A stretch of 64,000 bases of DNA from NCBI GenBank assembly GCA_000751295.2, contig CCMO02000003.1, positions 124,001-188,000 of the forward strand, in the 5' to 3' direction. The position numbers and the translations under genes are program-made. Below, piece after piece: positions 61,174 through 64,000 of this stretch; the first letter of the stretch is position 1, and every line of letters starts with the position of its first letter. Source of the stretch: a bacterium YEK0313 (GTDB lineage Bacteria > Pseudomonadota > Alphaproteobacteria > Rhizobiales > Phreatobacteraceae). The notes under the pieces are model-generated. The model ran no database searches, was not told where the DNA came from, and saw only the letters and a list, made by a program, of their open reading frames with translations.

Positions 61174-62256
61174 ATGCTTGTTCTCGGCATCGAAACGACC
61201 TGCGACGAGACGGCGGCCGCCGTCGTGCGCGTCGATGCCGCCGGAACCGGCGAGATTCTGTCCAATGTCGTGCGCTCGCAGGTCGAGGATCATGCGCCCT
61301 TCGGCGGCGTCGTGCCGGAGATCGCGGCGCGCGCCCATGTGGATATCGTCGACCGCGTGGTGGCCGAGGCGCTGCGCCAGGCCGGCACCGGGATCGACGA
61401 TCTCGATGCGGTGGCCGCCGCCGCCGGGCCCGGCCTCGTCGGCGGCGTGCTGGTCGGGCTGACCGCGGCGAAGGCGATCGCGCTCGTCGCCGGCAAGCCG
61501 CTGATCGCGGTCAATCACCTCGAAGCCCACGCCCTGACCGTGCGGCTGACCGACGGGATCGCCTTTCCCTATCTCCTGCTGCTGGCCTCCGGCGGCCATA
61601 CCCAGCTTCTGGCGGTGACGGGCATCGGCGCCTATTCGAAGCTCGGCACCACGATCGACGACGCCATCGGCGAAGCCTTCGACAAGGTCGCCAAGCTTCT
61701 CGACCTGCCCTATCCCGGCGGGCCGGAGGTGGAACGGCGCGCCAGCGCCGGCAATGCCGGGCGCTTTGCCTTTCCACGGCCGCTGCTCGGCCGGCCGACC
61801 GCCGATTTCTCGCTTTCGGGTCTGAAGACCGCCGTGCGCCTGGAGGTCGAGCGGATCGAGGCGGCGGCCGGCGGCCTCGGCGACCAGGACATTGCGGACA
61901 TCGCGGCTTCGTTCCAGATGGCCGTCGCGGACATGGTGGCGGATCGCGCCAAGGTCGCGATCCGGCTGTTCCGAGAGCGGTTCGGCGAGCCTACCGCCCT
62001 GGTCGTCGCCGGCGGCGTCGGCGCCAACCAGACGCTGAAGCGGGTGCTCGGCGAGAAGGCAGCCGCGGCCGGCCTGCCCCTCGTCGTGCCGCCACCGAAA
62101 CTGTGCACCGACAATGGGGCGATGATCGCCTGGGCCGGTGCCGAGCGTCTCGCCCGAGGCTTGACCGATCCGCTCGACATTGCACCGCGTGCGCGCTGGC
62201 CGCTCGATGCCGAGGCTGCAACCATCGGTTCCGGCCGCCTGGGGGCCAAGGCATGA
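61174..62256 (+). CDS. tsaD: tRNA threonylcarbamoyladenosine synthase TsaD
   Basis: A 360-residue ASKHA-fold protein that transfers threonylcarbamoyl to A37 of ANN-decoding tRNAs. It starts MLVLGIETTCDETAAAVV; the metal site is NHLEAHALTVRL (HxxxH) and the nucleotide site LLASGGHTQLL, with VVAGGVGANQTLKRVL in the C-terminal half. The stop overlaps the gpsA start (ATGA). Confidence 0.96.
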   Translation: MLVLGIETTCDETAAAVVRVDAAGTGEILSNVVRSQVEDHAPFGGVVPEIAARAHVDIVDRVVAEALRQAGTGIDDLDAVAAAAGPGLVGGVLVGLTAAKAIALVAGKPLIAVNHLEAHALTVRLTDGIAFPYLLLLASGGHTQLLAVTGIGAYSKLGTTIDDAIGEAFDKVAKLLDLPYPGGPEVERRASAGNAGRFAFPRPLLGRPTADFSLSGLKTAVRLEVERIEAAAGGLGDQDIADIAASFQMAVADMVADRAKVAIRLFRERFGEPTALVVAGGVGANQTLKRVLGEKAAAAGLPLVVPPPKLCTDNGAMIAWAGAERLARGLTDPLDIAPRARWPLDAEAATIGSGRLGAKA

Positions 62257-63266
62257 CGATGGACGCGACAATGGCGAGCGCCGCGATGCGGGTTGCCGTC
62301 CTGGGAGCGGGTGCCTGGGGCACGGCACTCGCCAATGCCGCGGCGCGCGCCGGCCGGCCGACCATGATCTGGGCGCGCGAGCCCGCTGTCGCCGCCGAGA
62401 TCAACGACCAGCGCACCAATGAGACGCGTCTGCCGGGCGCGCGCATCGTCGACCGGGTCCGCGCCACCGCCTCGCTCGCCGAGGCTGCCGCGGCCGACAT
62501 GGTGCTGGCCGTGGTGCCGGCGCAGGCCCTGCGGCAGGTCGCCGCGGCGCTGCAGCCGCTGATCCGGCCGGGCACGCCGGTGGTGGTCTGCGCCAAGGGC
62601 ATCGAGCGCGGCACCGGCCGGTTCATGACCGAGGTGGTGGCGGAAGCCGCGCCCGCCGCCGTGCCGGCGATCCTGTCGGGCCCGAGCTTCGCGTCCGATG
62701 TCGAGAAGGGCCTGCCGACGGCGGTGACGGTGGCGGCCGCCGACGAGGCGCTGGCCCGGCGGATCGCCGAGACTATGGGGTCGCCGACCTTCCGGCTTTA
62801 TCATTCGACCGATGTCCGCGGCGTCGAGATCGGCGGCGCCGCCAAGAACGTGCTGGCGATCGCGGCCGGCATCGTCGGCGGCCGCCGGCTCGGCGCGAGC
62901 GCCGCCGCCGCGATCACCGCGCGCGGCTTTGCCGAGCTCAGCCGGTTCGGCCGCGCCTTCGGTGCCCGGCCGGAGACGCTGATGGGCCTGTCGGGCCTCG
63001 GCGACCTGATCCTGACCTGTTCAGGGCCGCAATCGCGCAATTTCGCGCTTGGCTTCGCGCTCGGCGAAGGCAAGGGCCTGGATCTCCTCAGCGGCCGTGG
63101 AGCGCTTGCCGAAGGCGCGCTGACAGCCGAAATATTGGTCGAGACGGCCCGGACGCGCGGCATCGACATGCCGATCGCCGAGGCCATCGACGCAGTGCTG
63201 GGCGGCCTGATCGACGTTGACCAGGCGATCGCCCAGCTGATGGCCAGGCCCCAGAAGGCGGAGTGA
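62253..63266 (+). CDS. gpsA: Glycerol-3-phosphate dehydrogenase [NAD(P)+]
   Basis: A 337-residue enzyme making sn-glycerol-3-phosphate for phospholipids. The cofactor site is VAVLGAGAWGTALANAAARAG, the substrate region ILSGPSFASDVEKGLPTAVTVA, and the catalytic Lys lies in EIGGAAKNVLAIAAGI. The ATG at 62253 overlaps tsaD; a start a few codons later (MRVAVLGAG at 62286) would also give a normal protein. Confidence 0.96.
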   Translation: MTMDATMASAAMRVAVLGAGAWGTALANAAARAGRPTMIWAREPAVAAEINDQRTNETRLPGARIVDRVRATASLAEAAAADMVLAVVPAQALRQVAAALQPLIRPGTPVVVCAKGIERGTGRFMTEVVAEAAPAAVPAILSGPSFASDVEKGLPTAVTVAAADEALARRIAETMGSPTFRLYHSTDVRGVEIGGAAKNVLAIAAGIVGGRRLGASAAAAITARGFAELSRFGRAFGARPETLMGLSGLGDLILTCSGPQSRNFALGFALGEGKGLDLLSGRGALAEGALTAEILVETARTRGIDMPIAEAIDAVLGGLIDVDQAIAQLMARPQKAE

Positions 63267-63269
63267 GGC

Positions 63270-63557
63270 ATGACGAACTTCTTCGAGCGGCTCGCACGAG
63301 GCGTTGAGGCGGCCCAGAAGGCGATGGGCGCGGATCTCGTCGCCGAAACCCATCCCTTCGACCTGACCCATTCGGTCGTCTTTCCCGTCGCCAAGCTGAT
63401 GAAGCGGCGCGGCAATGGCGAGCCGATCGTGGTGATCGAACTGTCCGACGGCCGCACCACCATGACGCTGGCCGAGTTCGACCGCTTCGTTACCGAGCTC
63501 GACGCATTCCGCAAATTGATCCCGGTGGCGGGACAGAAAAGCCAGGGTGAGGGCTGA
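63270..63557 (+). CDS. Conserved-looking hypothetical protein in the tsaD-gpsA operon
   Basis: A 95-residue soluble protein starting MTNFFERLARGVEAAQKAMGADLVAETHPFDL. It has an alternating pattern PIVVIELSDGRTTMTLAEFDRFVTEL in the middle. No signal peptide or membrane segment. I do not recognise a family. It is 3 bp after gpsA and 1 bp before the EVE gene, so it is part of that operon. Confidence 0.65.
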   Translation: MTNFFERLARGVEAAQKAMGADLVAETHPFDLTHSVVFPVAKLMKRRGNGEPIVVIELSDGRTTMTLAEFDRFVTELDAFRKLIPVAGQKSQGEG

Positions 63558-63558
63558 C

Positions 63559-64000
63559 GTGGCGCATTGGCTGTACAAATCCGAGCCGTTCAAATGGTCC
63601 TGGGATGCCCAGGTTGCCGCCGGTGCCAAGGGCACGTTCTGGGACGGCGTGCGCAACCATGCCGCCAAGCTCAACCTCATCGCGATGAAGCGCGGCGACC
63701 GCGGCTTCTTCTACCACTCGAACGAGGGCAAGGAGATCGTCGGCATTGTCGAGGTGATCCGCGAGGCCTATCCCGACCCGACCGCCGCTCCGGGCGAACC
63801 CTGGGTGGTGGTCGACATCAAGGCGGTGATGCCGCTGAAGACGCCGGTGCCGCTCGCCACGATCAAGGGCGAGCCGCGGCTCGCCGACATGGCCCTGATG
63901 AAATATTCGCGGCTCTCCGTGCAGCCGGTGACCGATGCCGAATGGGACCTCGTCTGCGCGATGGGCGGCATCGATCCGAAAAAGGCCGGCGGCCGGGGCT
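63559..64000 (+). CDS. EVE-domain protein, 3' partial
   Basis: The first 147 residues of an EVE (PUA-like) domain protein, cut by the window end. The GTG start gives VAHWLYKSEPFKWSWD, then TFWDGVRNHAAKLNLIAMKRGDRGFFYHSNEGKEIVGIVEVIREAYPDPT, the family's conserved aromatic cage and HSN motif. EVE domains bind modified bases in DNA or RNA. In Rhizobiales it commonly follows tsaD-gpsA. The family length is about 140-160, so only the extreme C-terminus is missing. Confidence 0.93.
   Translation, partial: MAHWLYKSEPFKWSWDAQVAAGAKGTFWDGVRNHAAKLNLIAMKRGDRGFFYHSNEGKEIVGIVEVIREAYPDPTAAPGEPWVVVDIKAVMPLKTPVPLATIKGEPRLADMALMKYSRLSVQPVTDAEWDLVCAMGGIDPKKAGGRG

Overview
The window is a stretch of high-GC (by eye about two thirds G+C) alphaproteobacterial chromosome, most likely from the order Hyphomicrobiales (Rhizobiales). 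The main reason is gene order: the block dnaQ-coaE-aroE-maf-PPDK regulator / hemE-hemJ-rho-mnmE-mnmG-rsmG-parA-parB-holA-lptE-leuS surrounds the replication origin in many Rhizobiales and Caulobacter relatives. Other signs are parS sites of the GTTTCACGTGAAAC type, a Mic60 homologue in the heme cluster, HemJ instead of HemG/HemY-type oxidase, and a Tad/Flp pilus locus. Family or genus cannot be fixed from the sequence alone.

Layout. 1-4.6 kb: end of a PfkB-type (adenosine) kinase, a LysE exporter and the coupled histidine genes hisB-(DUF2628)-hisH-hisA-hisF on the minus strand. 4.7-9.5 kb: a membrane protein, an MmcQ/YjbR protein, the HslVU protease and two exported proteins. 9.6-14.8 kb: an orphan LuxR-type regulator, a short-chain fatty-acyl regulator (ScfR/RamB type) with a palindrome upstream, glycerol kinase and a flavoprotein. 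14.8-26.2 kb: a Tad pilus locus, with two TadE/G-like minor pilins and a secretin-N-domain protein on the minus strand facing flp1-flp2-(small protein)-cpaA-cpaB-cpaC-cpaD-cpaE-cpaF-tadB-tadC. 26.1-31 kb: a membrane protein, an MFS carrier, and a divergent pair of citrate-synthase paralogues around a perfect 25-bp palindrome. 31-34.3 kb: Lhr-like helicase plus PdeM nuclease. 34.4-52.5 kb: the origin-proximal core with at least two strong parS sites and a candidate oriC at 38.7-39.1 kb. 52.6-55.9 kb: YggS, a tautomerase/TetR divergent pair, an intact IS481-family element and a tRNA-Arg(CCT) gene. 56-61 kb: hemC-hemD-mic60-hemY. 61.2-64 kb: tsaD-gpsA-hypothetical-EVE domain protein (cut by the window edge).

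How the parts work together. Much of the window is housekeeping: histidine, heme and shikimate synthesis, tRNA modification (MnmE/MnmG, TsaD), replication (DnaQ, HolA) and segregation (ParABS). The accessory content is the Tad pilus, the citrate-synthase pair, the tautomerase/TetR pair and the single IS. The observations most worth a second look are: (i) an HTH-citrate synthase fusion that keeps the His/His/Asp catalytic set, divergent from a citrate synthase whose catalytic Asp is Glu, with an operator-like palindrome between them; (ii) a CpaD lipoprotein lacking its central ~90-100 residues; (iii) a parS site embedded in the rsmG reading frame; (iv) a candidate oriC with CtrA-like and DnaA-like motifs; (v) a 29-bp tandem duplication at the hisA/hisF junction that creates a 10-codon coupling ORF; (vi) a perfect 16-bp-stem hairpin between the divergent hemC and tsaD.
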